Positions 10,083 to 21,510 of a DNA stretch of 64,000 nt are shown here, one piece after another. This DNA comes from Costus lasius (taxonomy: Eukaryota > Streptophyta > Magnoliopsida > Zingiberales > Costaceae). The notes under the pieces were generated by a model that did no database searches, had not been told where the DNA came from, and saw only the letters and a program-made list of their open reading frames with translations. The stretch spans positions 4,650,001 to 4,714,000 of the forward strand of contig JANVAS020000239.1 in assembly GCA_027563935.2 (NCBI GenBank), written 5' to 3'. The translations under genes were made by a program, and so were the position numbers. The first letter of the stretch is position 1; the number at the start of each line of letters is the position of its first letter.

Positions 10083-11802
10083 TGTTAGTGTTTTTGCCCA
10101 TGGACCCATTGTTGGTCTATCTTGTACTACTTGACATTGATATTTTTTATATTATTCTAGCATCATGTCATAATTATTCTATGTTTACATCTGTGACTAT
10201 GTACTTGCATGATAAAATCCATGGAGACAGATTGGATGTATGCTCAAACTTATGTCCCTAGTCAACTACTTGAGCGGATAAGGGACAACTTTGGATTATG
10301 TGAGATTGGTATATGGGCTAGTTAGGCATGAGGTGCTAACTCAGGCATATGGGTACATTAGTGGTGGATATATTGGACTGACCCATTGTGACGCTCTAAC
10401 ATGGTGTCATGGGTTAACCTCACAAGTGACAGGAGAGGCATTGTTCCCTTGACTTGAAGTTATTGACTCTTCTATATGTTGGGGACATGCTTTGATACAA
10501 CCTAACTCCTCACCATAGTTGGGAGGTTATAACGGTTGTCATTGGGTATGTCACAACCCATATCAGAAGATCAATGAATTGACATAGGATTTGCACTTTC
10601 CTGAGGGAAGCTTGATATCCACGGGCCCCCCCTATGGTTGCATGACTGAATGTGTATGGCGATACCCAGGTGAAAGCCTGATTTAGTCATGACCATGAGA
10701 TTGGGTGAAAACAAAGTGGTGACACACTTTGTCCAATCGGATATTAGTCTGGTAAAGAGACTGTAATGCATTAGTATCTTGTGACGATGATAGGGGTATC
10801 GATGTTGATATTCATTCTGAAGACTTTGGTAGCAGCGATGCACTGCTAGGTGCCAATCATTGCTTGTGATGACCTGAGTTCATCACTAGCAATGTCAGAG
10901 GAACCTACAAGGTTGCACAACTTGATACTCAGGTTCTCGTATTGATCGAGTAGCCTTATGATCGAGTTATTGGATAACTCGGATCTATGTGAGAAAATTC
11001 ATCAGCGCCATTGTGCTTGATGAGATGGAAGGGACTTATCAGAGCTAAACTTTAGTTTTGGCAAGTTGACCGTAGGTTAACCATGGTGGCTGTATTTAAC
11101 TAGGGTTGCATCGGATTGAGTTCGATGGCTTAATTAGCTTACTTAATGAAGTTTAGCATGGACCAATGGGCCATGAGGCTCAACAGGCCGTGAGGCCTAA
11201 TAGGCCATGAAGCCTGATGGGGCATGAGGCCTAATGGGCCGTGAGGATAAGTCACTTGGGCCCAATAGTTATCATGATAATTAAATTATGGATTTAATTC
11301 TGCATTTAATTCTATATTTAATTATGAAATTAATTCTTAAATTAATTATTAAATTAATTCTGAACTTAATTCTGAATGTAAAGAGTCACCATGATTTCTA
11401 TAAAAGAGAGAAGATTGGTTGTTGGATTTTTTCATAGCTCTCCTCTTAGATATTTGCAAGCTTGGAGCTTGGCAATTTCTCCTTTCCTTCTCCTCTTGGT
11501 GCATTATCCTTGTGGGTGGCACAAGTTCTTGAGGAGAACTCCCAAAGGCGTGGATCTTCCTCCCAAGGCTAGCACTGGGCGTGGAAGAAGAGAACTTGAG
11601 CATCGGCTGTGTGCGAAACTGCAGAGGGAATACACTTGGGTGCATACATCGCATCCCTTTGCTTCGATTCAAGGTATCATCTCTTACTCGCCGTGTCGAT
11701 TCCCTCGCATGACATGATATTCTGGGTTTTTGGGACTGGCCTATTTTTGGGATTGCTTCTGTTGTTTATGTCTGTTAAATTTTAAAATCGCAAGGTTTCC
11801 CA
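10083..11802 (+). repeat. LTR 1 of old copia element A
   Basis: Starts TGTTAGTGTTTTTGCCC and ends GGTTTCCCA shortly before an iMet PBS. It aligns over its length with 24374-25906, which lacks about 120 bp present here (roughly 10640-10755). The many substitutions between the two show that A is far older than B. It carries a tandem CCATGAGGC(C)TAATGGGCC motif at about 11160-11250. Confidence 0.88.
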
Positions 11803-11806
11803 ATAG

Positions 11807-11820
11807 TGGTATCAGAGCGG
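11807..11820 (+). other. PBS of element A (iMet tRNA)
   Basis: TGGTATCAGAGCGG, the complement of the plant initiator-methionine tRNA 3' end, placed four bases after the LTR end. The A leader follows at 11821-12116, is interrupted by element B, and resumes at 21334-21510. Confidence 0.9.
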
Positions 11821-12116
11821 CTTACGAGACTCGAATAGTATTTTATGCTTTTATTGCATGCGCACATGCCATCTGAAGTTTGTTTCAAAATTTGCATATA
11901 GCACACGTTTTTCTATTTAGAAAAATTGTAAGTTCATCTATGCTAAATCTTCTCTTTTAGTTTTGGATTGATTCTAACTTCTTCTTGCGAGTCAAGGATA
12001 GACCTTGCTTGTAAGAGCCATGAAAATTATTCGGGTTGATTTCCCTAAATTATCATGTGGTTATAGGTGCTTTAAGGTGGTGCATACATGATGTCCACTT
12101 GTGGACAGCAAGTTGG

Positions 12117-13859
12117 TGAAGAGTCCCCTTCAAGGGGGAGCGCAAGCGGATAAAACCCCTTTCAAGAGGGGGGCGCAAAACACTAATACATGCATGTAGA
12201 ACACTTTTGCATGGGCGGAAATTAGGGCATCAAGAATCGGTTGCATGATATATATGATCAACTCATTAGATTGAAATCATGAGACAAGATTCATACCATT
12301 GCCATCATATGGATGGTATCTTGGAAGCAAAGACCGAAAGGGATCTTCTCCCTAGTCGACGCACACAAGGTGATGTGCTTACTCCTTGGAGATCCTTGTG
12401 CTAGCAAGGTTCTTCAAGGGCCTTTTTCGTATGGAAAGGGAAGGAGAGCTGATCTCTAGACTTGCCGAGCTTCTCTTCAAGACTTCTTCTCGTCCACACC
12501 AAGATGTCGTCAAGCGAGAGAGAGAGGAGCAAAGAGTGAATCCAACGCTTAGCCAACCGAACATGCGTTACCTTTTTGGACTTTCCAAAATTAGCATGCG
12601 CAAACGTTTATGCATTTAAGCGTTCAAGCGTTTGAGCGTTCACATGAAGTGAACCAAACGCTTATCTCACTCTAATTGAACCAAGCGCTCAACCATGAGC
12701 CGGTTCACAAGTGTATGGTTCAATGACCAAACCGAAATCAGCCCAAGCTTTTAGTCCAGATCAAAATAAACCCTAAGGTTCTAGATCTGACCATTCACCT
12801 CTTGATGTTCCTGATCTTTCCGATCTAACATCAACACTCTCGATCGAAGCTTACTGATCTCAAGCCCTAATCAATCAAACATGATCAGACCAGATCTCAC
12901 TTATAATCAGAGTTTAAATCCCTTTAAACTGAACCAAAACAATTCAGTCCACACGATCTGACTTAAGTAAGCCATATCATCAAATTGTGCGACCCTAAGG
13001 GTTTCCTTTAAATATCGGTAACGATAACTCACGTTATCACAATCAGTGAGGGGTATCTAGCAACACATCACTGTCTCCCGATATAAAGGAAAGAGTCTTC
13101 CAAGACTACACCCAAACCACAGCACAAGTGTGAATCATTTCACAAGGCATACATGCTTCCTTTGCCACTGGATGTTCTTATTGGACAAGTGTGTCAAACT
13201 TGTAGCTCCAATATGATGAGCATGATTAGATCAGATGAACATAGTCATCTGGGTATGGCCATACACTTTCTCAATCATCTCATATAAGGGGGGCCCCTTT
13301 AGAACACCACACTCCTTCCACAAGGAGACGGCAATCCTTTATCTATCACTAGTATCCGAACCTGACTCATGATCATTATCCAAGATAGTCTATAACCATT
13401 ATCTCTCAAATGATATTGAACTACCTCAAAATAATGACATTCATCATTTAGAAATACAAGTGATCTCAAGTCAAAGGACATGTGCCACTTGATGCAAACA
13501 AGGATTATTCACATTGTGACAAGCAATGGAATATCCTAGTAGGGTCTGTCCAGTACATCCAATGTACCCATGAGTCTACATCTTATTCCATGCTCGAAGC
13601 ATCCTATAAGATTAGAACACATATTAGTCTCAATCATATCAAGGCTGTCTCATGTTCACCAAGATATCTCGACTAAGGACTTTATAGCATGTCAGCCTAG
13701 CTGAACAGCTTTGAGACATTATTCAGTAGTACACTTATTACTGCAGACAAGGTAACAACCTGAATAATAACCATGCCTTTATAAACACAAAAGTTTATTA
13801 CATGATACTGATACAATCCCAAAGGCCTCAAACATTAGCCTTAAGGGCATACCCCAACA
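12117..13859 (-). repeat. 3' LTR of element B
   Basis: Minus strand TGTTGGGGTATGCC...GGGGACTCTTCA, 1,743 bp, the same length as the 5' LTR. The GNRA-type hairpin lies at 13023-13038. Differences from the 5' LTR include positions near 12190, 12772, 12804, 13013, 13202 and 13315-13341. Confidence 0.95.
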
Positions 13860-13874
13860 ATCTCCCACTTGCAC
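13860..13874 (-). other. Polypurine tract of element B
   Basis: Minus strand reads GCAAGTGGGAGAT directly before the 3' LTR. The same tract precedes the 3' LTRs of C, D and A. It would prime plus-strand DNA synthesis. Confidence 0.85.
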
Positions 13875-13879
13875 TTAAT

Positions 13880-16800
13880 CTAATGGTTGAGAAATCTCAA
13901 ACCCATATTATTACAGTGCTTCTCATGCTTCTGCTGCGCCAGAGGCTTGGTAAGCGGGTCTGCCAGATTGTCATCTGTATGAACCTTGCATATTTTGATC
14001 TCGCCTCGATCAATGATCTCCCGGATCAAGTGAAACCGTCTCTGTATGTGCTTGGACTTCTGGTGCGACCGTGGTTCCTTTGCTTGTGCGATTGCTCCAG
14101 TGTTATCACAGAAGATAACCAAAGGATCTGCACTCGAAGGAACGACACCAAGTTCTCTCACGAACTTACGAATCCACACTGCCTCCTTGGATGCTTCCGA
14201 GGCTGCAACATACTCGGCTTCTGTTGTGGAATCAGCAACAGTTGACTGTTTGAAACTTTTCCACACCACTGCTCCACCATTCAAGCTAAAAACATAGCCT
14301 GATTGCGATCGGAAATCATCCTGGTCCGACTGGAATGAAGCGTCAGTATATCCTTCAATACTGAGTTCTTCCTGACCACCATATACCAAGAACATATCTT
14401 TGGTCCTCCGCAGATATTTTAAAATGTTCTTGACTGCAATCCAGTGCGCCACACCTGGATTACTTTGGAATCGACTGGTCACGCTTAACCCGTAAGCGAC
14501 GTCAGGGCGAGTACACAACATCGCATACATAATGGACCCAATAGCCGAAGCATAAGGCGTATTGTCCATTTCATCTTTCTCAGTCTGTGTTTGTGGACAC
14601 TGACTCCTTGAAAGATTCAGACCATGTCTGACTGGAAGATATCCTCTTTTAGAATTCTCTAAATGGAATCTCTCCAGGACTTTATCGATGTAAGTACTCT
14701 GGCACAGCCCGAGAAGCCTCTTAGATCTATCCCTGTAGATCTTCACACCTAGTACATAGGCTGCTTCTCCTAGATCTTTCATCTGGAAACATTTTCCTAA
14801 CCATGCTTTAACAGCATGCAGTTCAGGAATATCATTTCCAATGATTAAGATATCATCGACGTAGAGGACTAGGAATGTAATCACGCTCCCACTAAACCTC
14901 TTATATACACACGGGTCATCCTCGTTCTTGATGAAACCAAACTCAGAGATTGATTCATCAAAACGAATATCCCAGCTTCTAGATGCTTGTTTCAGTCCAT
15001 AAATGGACTTCTTTAACTTGCATATTTTATGACGATCTGATGGATTAGTGAAACCTTCAGGTTGTGTCATATACACATCCTCGTCCAGATTTCCATTAAG
15101 GAAAGCTGTTTTCACATCCATCTGCCAGATGTCATAATCGTAATATGCAGCTATCGCGAAAAGAATCCGAATAGACTTAAACATGGCTACATGTGAGAAA
15201 GTTTCATCATAATCTATCCCGTAGATTTGTTTGAATCCTTTCGCAACTAGCCTGCCTTTATAGGTAACCACGTTACCATCCATGTCAATCTTCTTCTTGA
15301 AGATCCATTTACAGCCTATAGGGATTACTCCCGGAGGCGGATCAACCAAATCCCAGACTTGGTTATCTGACATGGAGTCCATCTCGGCTCGCATAGCATC
15401 AAGCCATCTAGCTGACTCCGGTCCACTGACCGCATCCACATAAGTGAGGGGTTCATCATTATCAATGATGTAGACTCCGTCATAGCGCTCAGGCTGTCGA
15501 CGGATCCTTCCCGATCTACGCGGTTCCCGTGATATCTGAGCCTCAGGTTGTTCAATAACCTGATCCACTGGCTCTGGCTCATCCAACTGCGCTTGACTAC
15601 TTTGTCCTTCATCTGGATTCTCATCCAGCTTTATTTCTCTCCCACTGGCCTCTTGCAGAAGAAATTCCTTCTCAAGAAATATGGCCGTCCGAGCAACAAA
15701 TACCTTGTTCTCTTTGGGATCGTAGAAATAATAACCCTTAGTTTCCTTATGGTACCCGACAAAAATACATTTCTCAGATCTGCTCTCCAGTTTCCCAGAG
15801 GCGAGCTTTTTGACATAAGCCTCGCAACCCCAGATCCTGATAAATGTCAAGCTTGGCTGTTTCCCATACCATAACTCATATGGCGTCTTAGAAACTGCCT
15901 TGGATGGCACTCGGTTTAGTACCTTTGCAGCTGTTTCCAGTGCAAAACCCCAAAAGGAGTATGGAAGAGTAGCCTGACTCATCATAGAACGAACCATATC
16001 AAGTAACGTTCTATTTCTCCTCTCGGACACACCATTCCATTGCGGTGTTCCTGGTGGAGTGAGCTGTGAGATAATCCCACACTCCTTCAGATAGTCAGTA
16101 AACTCTCGACTTAGGTATTCTCCTCCTCGATCAGAACGAAGTGCCTTGATATTTCGGCCTAGCTGATTTTGTACTTCATTCTTGAACTCTTTGAACTTGT
16201 CAAAAGATTCACTTTTATGTCTCATCAGATAGACATACCCATACCTACTGAAATCATCAGTAAAGGTAATGAAGTACTGATAGCCACCTCTGGCATGTTT
16301 ACTAAATGGCCCACACACATCACTGTGTATGAGGTCAAGTAAACCTGAAGCCCTTTGACCTTTATTAGGAAAAGGTGACTTCGTCATTTTACCCATCAAA
16401 CAAGCTTTGCATGTATCAATCTCCTCATAGGAGAATGATCCCAGCAGTCCATGACCATGCAACCGCTTAATGCGCTTCTTGTTAATATGGCCTAAACGAC
16501 TATGCCATAGCAAGGTGCTGTCATCAGCATACTTGGCTTTCTTATTATCAATGTTTTGTATGGAATATTCCATGTCCAACATGAATAACCCATTGTTAAT
16601 TGAACCAGTTGCATAAACAATATTATCACAAGATAAAACACACTTTGAAATATTGCATTCAAAGGCAAATCCTTTCCTGACAAGAGCAGGAATAGAGATA
16701 ATATTTTTAGTGATACTCGGTACAAAATAACAATTGTTTAATTCCAGCACAATGCCAGATGGTAAAGAAATGAAATAGTCTCCTACAGCAACAGCAGCAA

Positions 16801-17764
16801 CCCGTGCCCCGTTTCCAACGCGTAGGTCTACCTCATGCTGTCCCACCTGCCTTCTTCTCTTGAGTTCCTGTACATTTGAACAAATGTGAACTCCACATGC
16901 AGTGTCCAACACCCATGAAATAGAAGAAGATGAAACCATGACTTCCGTCACGTATATACCTGAGCCAGAAGCGATGCTTCCCCTCTTATCTCCTTGGAGC
17001 GCTTTACAGTCCTTTTTCCAGTGACCCAGCTGGCCACAGTGGAAACACCTATTGTCCTTCGACCGCTTCACCTTCTGTTTCAGAGCCTTACTGTAGTTCT
17101 TGACAGGGGCCTTGCCCTTCTTCCCCTTCTTCTTGTTCCTAGAAGGAACCAGTAAGACAGAGGTTGAAGGCTTTCCCTTCAGAGTTTCCTCAGTAGTCAA
17201 GAGCATATTCAGCAGCTCTGCCGGAGTACAATCGATTTTGTTCATATTAAAGTTAATAATGAACGCATCGAAAGAGGGCGGGAGAGACTGCAGAATTATG
17301 TCTACAGCTAGCTCCTGGTTAATGGTATGCCCCAGTTTCTCTAGAGCCTCCTTGTGCCCAATCATCTTGAGCACGTGAGCTCCAACTGGGCTCCCTTCAG
17401 CCAGTTTGCTCTGAAAGAAGAGCTTCGTCAGATTATAGCGTTCTGTCCTCGCCTGTGCAGCATACAGCATCTTGAGGTTCGCTATAATTTCTATAGCCGA
17501 CATATCCTCATGCTGACGCTGCAGCGGTGGCGTCATAGACGCTAGCATCAGGCAAGCGACATCAATGCTATCATTGACATGCTTTTCATAGGCTTCACGA
17601 ACCGCCCTTGCGGCGTTCGCAGCGGGTTGAGGCGGCACTGCCGTCTCAAGGACATACAGTTTCCTCTCTGCCTTAAGAACGATCTTAAGGTGTCCGAACC
17701 AGTCAGAGAAGTTCGGCCCAGCAAACTTCTCCCTTTCCAGTAGGGATCGCACATTGAAGCTCAT
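13880..17764 (-). CDS. Copia gag-pol polyprotein (1294 aa), intact
   Basis: One ORF from an ATG shared with element D. Gag occupies about residues 1-235, with the zinc knuckle CFHCGQLGHWKKDC at 240-253. The protease active site is LDTAC at 286-290 (Asp287). The GAG-pre-integrase HHCC zinc site is His421, His425, Cys452, Cys455. The integrase core has Asp482, Asp545 and Glu581, a D-D(35)E spacing. The reverse transcriptase runs about 800-1045, with MDVKTAFL (Asp883) and YVDD at 968-971. RNase H has YTDAS, EAEY, FCDN and the ADPLTKPL tail. It would make virus-like particles, copy the RNA and integrate the DNA. Oddities: DTA instead of DTG/DSG in the protease, shared by C and D; His858 where C and D have Pro (ETFSPVA); His672 where they have Pro. 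No gag/pol frameshift is seen. Probably Tork/Angela-like, from overall look only. Confidence 0.95.
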   Translation of the reverse strand: MSFNVRSLLEREKFAGPNFSDWFGHLKIVLKAERKLYVLETAVPPQPAANAARAVREAYEKHVNDSIDVACLMLASMTPPLQRQHEDMSAIEIIANLKMLYAAQARTERYNLTKLFFQSKLAEGSPVGAHVLKMIGHKEALEKLGHTINQELAVDIILQSLPPSFDAFIINFNMNKIDCTPAELLNMLLTTEETLKGKPSTSVLLVPSRNKKKGKKGKAPVKNYSKALKQKVKRSKDNRCFHCGQLGHWKKDCKALQGDKRGSIASGSGIYVTEVMVSSSSISWVLDTACGVHICSNVQELKRRRQVGQHEVDLRVGNGARVAAVAVGDYFISLPSGIVLELNNCYFVPSITKNIISIPALVRKGFAFECNISKCVLSCDNIVYATGSINNGLFMLDMEYSIQNIDNKKAKYADDSTLLWHSRLGHINKKRIKRLHGHGLLGSFSYEEIDTCKACLMGKMTKSPFPNKGQRASGLLDLIHSDVCGPFSKHARGGYQYFITFTDDFSRYGYVYLMRHKSESFDKFKEFKNEVQNQLGRNIKALRSDRGGEYLSREFTDYLKECGIISQLTPPGTPQWNGVSERRNRTLLDMVRSMMSQATLPYSFWGFALETAAKVLNRVPSKAVSKTPYELWYGKQPSLTFIRIWGCEAYVKKLASGKLESRSEKCIFVGYHKETKGYYFYDPKENKVFVARTAIFLEKEFLLQEASGREIKLDENPDEGQSSQAQLDEPEPVDQVIEQPEAQISREPRRSGRIRRQPERYDGVYIIDNDEPLTYVDAVSGPESARWLDAMRAEMDSMSDNQVWDLVDPPPGVIPIGCKWIFKKKIDMDGNVVTYKGRLVAKGFKQIYGIDYDETFSHVAMFKSIRILFAIAAYYDYDIWQMDVKTAFLNGNLDEDVYMTQPEGFTNPSDRHKICKLKKSIYGLKQASRSWDIRFDESISEFGFIKNEDDPCVYKRFSGSVITFLVLYVDDILIIGNDIPELHAVKAWLGKCFQMKDLGEAAYVLGVKIYRDRSKRLLGLCQSTYIDKVLERFHLENSKRGYLPVRHGLNLSRSQCPQTQTEKDEMDNTPYASAIGSIMYAMLCTRPDVAYGLSVTSRFQSNPGVAHWIAVKNILKYLRRTKDMFLVYGGQEELSIEGYTDASFQSDQDDFRSQSGYVFSLNGGAVVWKSFKQSTVADSTTEAEYVAASEASKEAVWIRKFVRELGVVPSSADPLVIFCDNTGAIAQAKEPRSHQKSKHIQRRFHLIREIIDRGEIKICKVHTDDNLADPLTKPLAQQKHEKHCNNMGLRFLNH

Positions 17765-17785
17765 GGTGTTCGTTGCTGCAGGAAT

Positions 17786-17944
17786 CTACAACAATGCAAG
17801 AACAGCAAGGTCAGTATCAATGTTCAGAATCAATCCAGGACTTAAGAAAGATTCTTTTTCTCACTATTTTATCTGACTGAAAAATCCAGTAAACAGTCCG
17901 AAAGAGTAACACTCTTTTAGTGAGATGGGATCCAGATTTCATAC
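17786..17944 (-). other. Candidate leader intron of B
   Basis: On the minus strand: AA|GTATGAAATC at the 5' end, a CTGAC branch-like motif, then a T-rich stretch ending TTGTAG, 159 nt. The same boundaries occur in C (38467-38624) and D (57004-57162). This is an inference from splice-signal consensus only. Confidence 0.35.
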
Positions 17945-18066
17945 TTGGTCTCCGCGTCCCGCTCAGGCGAGATAAGATGCACAGAGATGACAAGCATTAA
18001 TTTCTAGTAGGCTATCCCAGCCAATCGCCAACCCGTGCGATTCCCCTTCATCTGGGCAATCCAGCA

Positions 18067-18098
18067 GACTGTGCCAACTGAGTTGGTACAACACAGTC
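18067..18098 (-). other. Leader hairpin 2 of B
   Basis: Minus strand: GACTGTG, bulge TTGTA, inner stem CCAAC, loop TCA, GTTGG, then CACAGTC. Both inner and outer stems pair perfectly. Conserved in C and D. Confidence 0.7.
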
Positions 18099-18276
18099 TC
18101 TGATCCCACAGATGGCTGCCTCCATGCGCTACCATATGCGCCACATATGTAGCCTACATGGTCAAGCTGACTCGACCTACTCCCTGGACCACTACGTGCT
18201 ATGCTGAGCAACGAGAAGCGATAAATCCCTTCTCTGTAACACGCAGGTGAAATCCCGCACCGTCTGAAGATAGATG

Positions 18277-18306
18277 GACGTGCCCACTGAGTGGGTACAA
18301 CACGGC
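18277..18306 (-). other. Leader hairpin 1 of B
   Basis: Minus strand: GCCGTG, bulge TTGTA, inner stem CCCAC, loop TCA, GTGGG, then CACGTC. Same design as hairpin 2, with an A-T pair changed to C-G in the inner stem. Confidence 0.7.
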
Positions 18307-19569
18307 TCCAACGATAATCAGAACAGTGAGGTTTCGCGTCAGAAGGCTTACGAGCTTGATATGTTAGCGTTGGATTTTAACGGTCTTTTATCTTCTTCAC
18401 TATCATGCAATTCCTACGGTGATAGCAGAAGATAAACTCATGCAGTTCTAATTATATAAGCAATAAAAAGAAAGCATGGATCTTATGTGGTAAAAGCCCA
18501 AAGCCTAAGTAAGACCTTAAGATACTTAAGTCTTCACTTGCTCTTCTTGGGATTTTTGCATCTCATCTGGTCCAACCCAGGGCCCTAGCGCCAAGAGCAC
18601 CTCAGGTGCGCCACCAGCTGAATGCCCCTCTAGGATGTGTGCCTTTGTGCTCTTGTCTAATCAAATACAATTTGATCTATCTAGACAAGTTTGACTCACA
18701 GGTCAATTATACAATCAATTAATTACGAATGTGATTCGCAGATCACAATACAAATTAATTTACAAGTTTAATTCCAGGCACGCAGGCCCCAGCACAGCAC
18801 ACAATAGGGCAACCCACATAAGATGAAATAAACAAGCATCATGGCATCATTCAATCAACATGTGATCCATTACAAAGAAAATAAAAATTTTGAAAACCCC
18901 ATTGGCATCAATTTTAATTTTCTTATAAGCCCTACAACCTTACAATGGTCCATTGATAGGGATCCACTCATCCAACTAGTCAGATCCTCTGCCCTTGCAT
19001 GCACCAAGTCCTAACTGACTCGAGTTGACCTAATGGTCAACCATGCATGCGCCAAGGGCTGAACAACCCTCATGAGTTCTGGCAAGCGGGTGTGACCCCG
19101 GGCCTAACTCATGTGTGTTCACTGAGTTGTCTCAACCAGACCTCGCTACACGCCTCAGATGCAATCGACCTATGGCCACCTCGTGCTTGCGCACAGATGC
19201 CATCTGGTCGATCCATCTAGGCTGTCAGATGGTCTGATCAGACTAGTGGATCTAACTTAGAGGTGACTTCAACCCCATCAACCCATCTAAGGGTTTATAG
19301 TAGGCGCCACTTAGATCTAGTGAGGCGCGCAAGATGTAATGAATTTTACAAAGACATTCAACAAGCGCCATCAAGAAACATGCGCCAAGAATCATACAAG
19401 TAATAACATGTAGTTTCGCATGTTGACATTAGATCTATCCATTAGCGCAAACATGTGATATCAATCATGCGCCAACATCTAATGACTAGCATGTATTCAT
19501 GGTGATGATAGATCTACAACAATGGCGCAAACATGGATCACTAAAGCAATCATAAGATTCATGCATAAC

Positions 19570-19583
19570 CCGCTCTGATACCA
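19570..19583 (-). other. PBS of element B (iMet tRNA)
   Basis: Minus strand TGGTATCAGAGCGG, two bases after the 5' LTR end; complementary to the initiator-methionine tRNA 3' end. Confidence 0.92.
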
Positions 19584-19585
19584 AT

Positions 19586-21328
19586 TGAAGAGTCCCCTTC
19601 AAGGGGGAGCGCAAGCGGATAAAACCCCTTTCAAGAGGGGGGCGCAAAACCCTAATACATGCATGTAGAACACTTTTGCATGGGCGGAAATTAGGGCATC
19701 AAGAATCGGTTGCATGATATATATGATCAACTCATTAGATTGAAATCATGAGACAAGATTCATACCATTGCCATCATATGGATGGTATCTTGGAAGCAAA
19801 GACCGAAAGGGATCTTCTCCCTAGTCGACGCACACAAGGTGATGTGCTTACTCCTTGGAGATCCTTGTGCTAGCAAGGTTCTTCAAGGGCCTTTTTCGTA
19901 TGGAAAGGGAAGGAGAGCTGATCTCTAGACTTGCCGAGCTTCTCTTCAAGACTTCTTCTCGTCCACACCAAGATGTCGTCAAGCGAGAGAGAGAGGAGCA
20001 AAGAGTGAATCCAACGCTTAGCCAACCGAACATGCGTTACCTTTTTGGACTTTCCAAAATTAGCATGCGCAAACGTTTATGCATTTAAGCGTTCAAGCGT
20101 TTGAGCGTTCACATGAAGTGAACCAAACGCTTATCTCACTCTAATTGAACCAAGCGCTCAACCATGAGCCGGTTCACAAGTGTATGGTTCAATGACCAAA
20201 CCGAAATCAGCCCAAGCTTTTAGTCCAGATCAAAATAAACCCTATGGTTCTAGATCTGACCATTCACCTCTTGATATTCCTGATCTTTCCGATCTAACAT
20301 CAACACTCTCGATCGAAGCTTACCGATCTCAAGCCCTAATCAATCAAACATGATCAGACCAGATCTCACTTATAATCAGAGTTTAAATCCCTTTAAACTG
20401 AACCAAAACAATTCAGTCCACACGATCTGACTTAAGTAAGCCATATCATCAAATTGTGCGACCCTAAGGGTTTCCTTTAAATGTCGGTAACGATAACTCA
20501 CGTTATCACAATCAGTGAGGGGTATCTAGCAACACATCACTGTCTCCCGATATAAAGGAAAGAGTCTTCCAAGACTACACCCAAACCACAGCACAAGTGT
20601 GAATCATTTCACAAGGCATACATGCTTCCTTTGCCACTGGATGTTCTTATTGGACAAGTGTGTCAAACTTGTTGCTCCAATATGATGAGCATGATTAGAT
20701 CAGATGAACATAGTCATCTGGGTATGGCCATACACTTTCTCAATCATCTCATATAAGGGGGGCCCCTTTAGAACACCACACTTCTCCCACAAGGAGACGG
20801 CAATCCTTTATCGATCACTAGTATCCGAACCTGACTCATGATCATTATCCAAGATAGTCTATAACCATTATCTCTCAAATGATATTGAACTACCTCAAAA
20901 TAATGACATTCATCATTTAGAAATACAAGTGATCTCAAGTCAAAGGACATGTGCCACTTGATGCAAACAAGGATTATTCACATTGTGACAAGCAATGGAA
21001 TATCCTAGTAGGGTCTGTCCAGTACATCCAATGTACCCATGAGTCTACATCTTATTCCATGCTCGAAGCATCCTATAAGATTAGAACACATATTAGTCTC
21101 AATCATATCAAGGCTGTCTCATGTTCACCAAGATATCTCGACTAAGGACTTTATAGCATGTCAGCCTAGCTGAACAGCTTTGAGACATTATTCAGTAGTA
21201 CACTTATTACTGCAGACAAGGTAACAACCTGAATAATAACCATGCCTTTATAAACACAAAAGTTTATTACATGATACTGATACAATCCCAAAGGCCTCAA
21301 ACATTAGCCTTAAGGGCATACCCCAACA
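19586..21328 (-). repeat. 5' LTR of element B
   Basis: 1,743 bp, starting at 21328 on the minus strand with TGTTGGGG and ending at 19586 with CTCTTCA. Adjoins the PBS. GNRA-type hairpin at 20492-20507. Confidence 0.95.
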
Positions 21329-21510
21329 GTTGGCGCACCTTTGAAAGGGCCTTAGAGAGGTTGAAAATCAAGAAAAATTGATTGATGATTGATTGTGGTT
21401 GATGGACATGTTTTATGAGAAACAAAAGTAGAAGTTTTATGTTTACATGACCACATAGAAAAGCATGAGATAGATATCTTGATTGTGCATCGTGTTGTGG
21501 TCATAGTCAA

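Larger units (their letters stand above)
17765..19569 (-). other. 5' leader of element B
   Basis: 1.8 kb of non-coding leader between PBS and gag, matched over most of its length by the leaders of C and D. It is rich in potential stem-loops, including two related bulged hairpins, and ends with a candidate intron (17786-17944) just upstream of the gag ATG. Expected to carry packaging and translation signals. Confidence 0.8.
12117..21328 (-). mobile_element. Element B, complete copia family 1 retrotransposon
   Basis: A 9,212-bp element with two 1,743-bp LTRs, flanked by a perfect TSD GTTGG at 12112-12116 and 21329-21333. Order on the minus strand: 5' LTR, PBS, 1.8-kb leader, a single uninterrupted gag-pol ORF, PPT, 3' LTR. 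By eye I count about nine base differences between the LTRs, so insertion was recent. It lies in the leader of older element A; the empty-site sequence is matched at 26215-26225. It is the only copy here that could be autonomous. Confidence 0.96.

Noticed and set aside
13482..13676. 64-codon frame repeated in most family-1 LTRs (for example 2961-3155, 5050-5244, 32342-32536, 60228-60422)
   Set aside because: Its repetition reflects the LTR being repeated. It is interrupted in some copies and carries no recognisable motif, so I do not call it a gene, though its openness in many copies could be tested by dN/dS.
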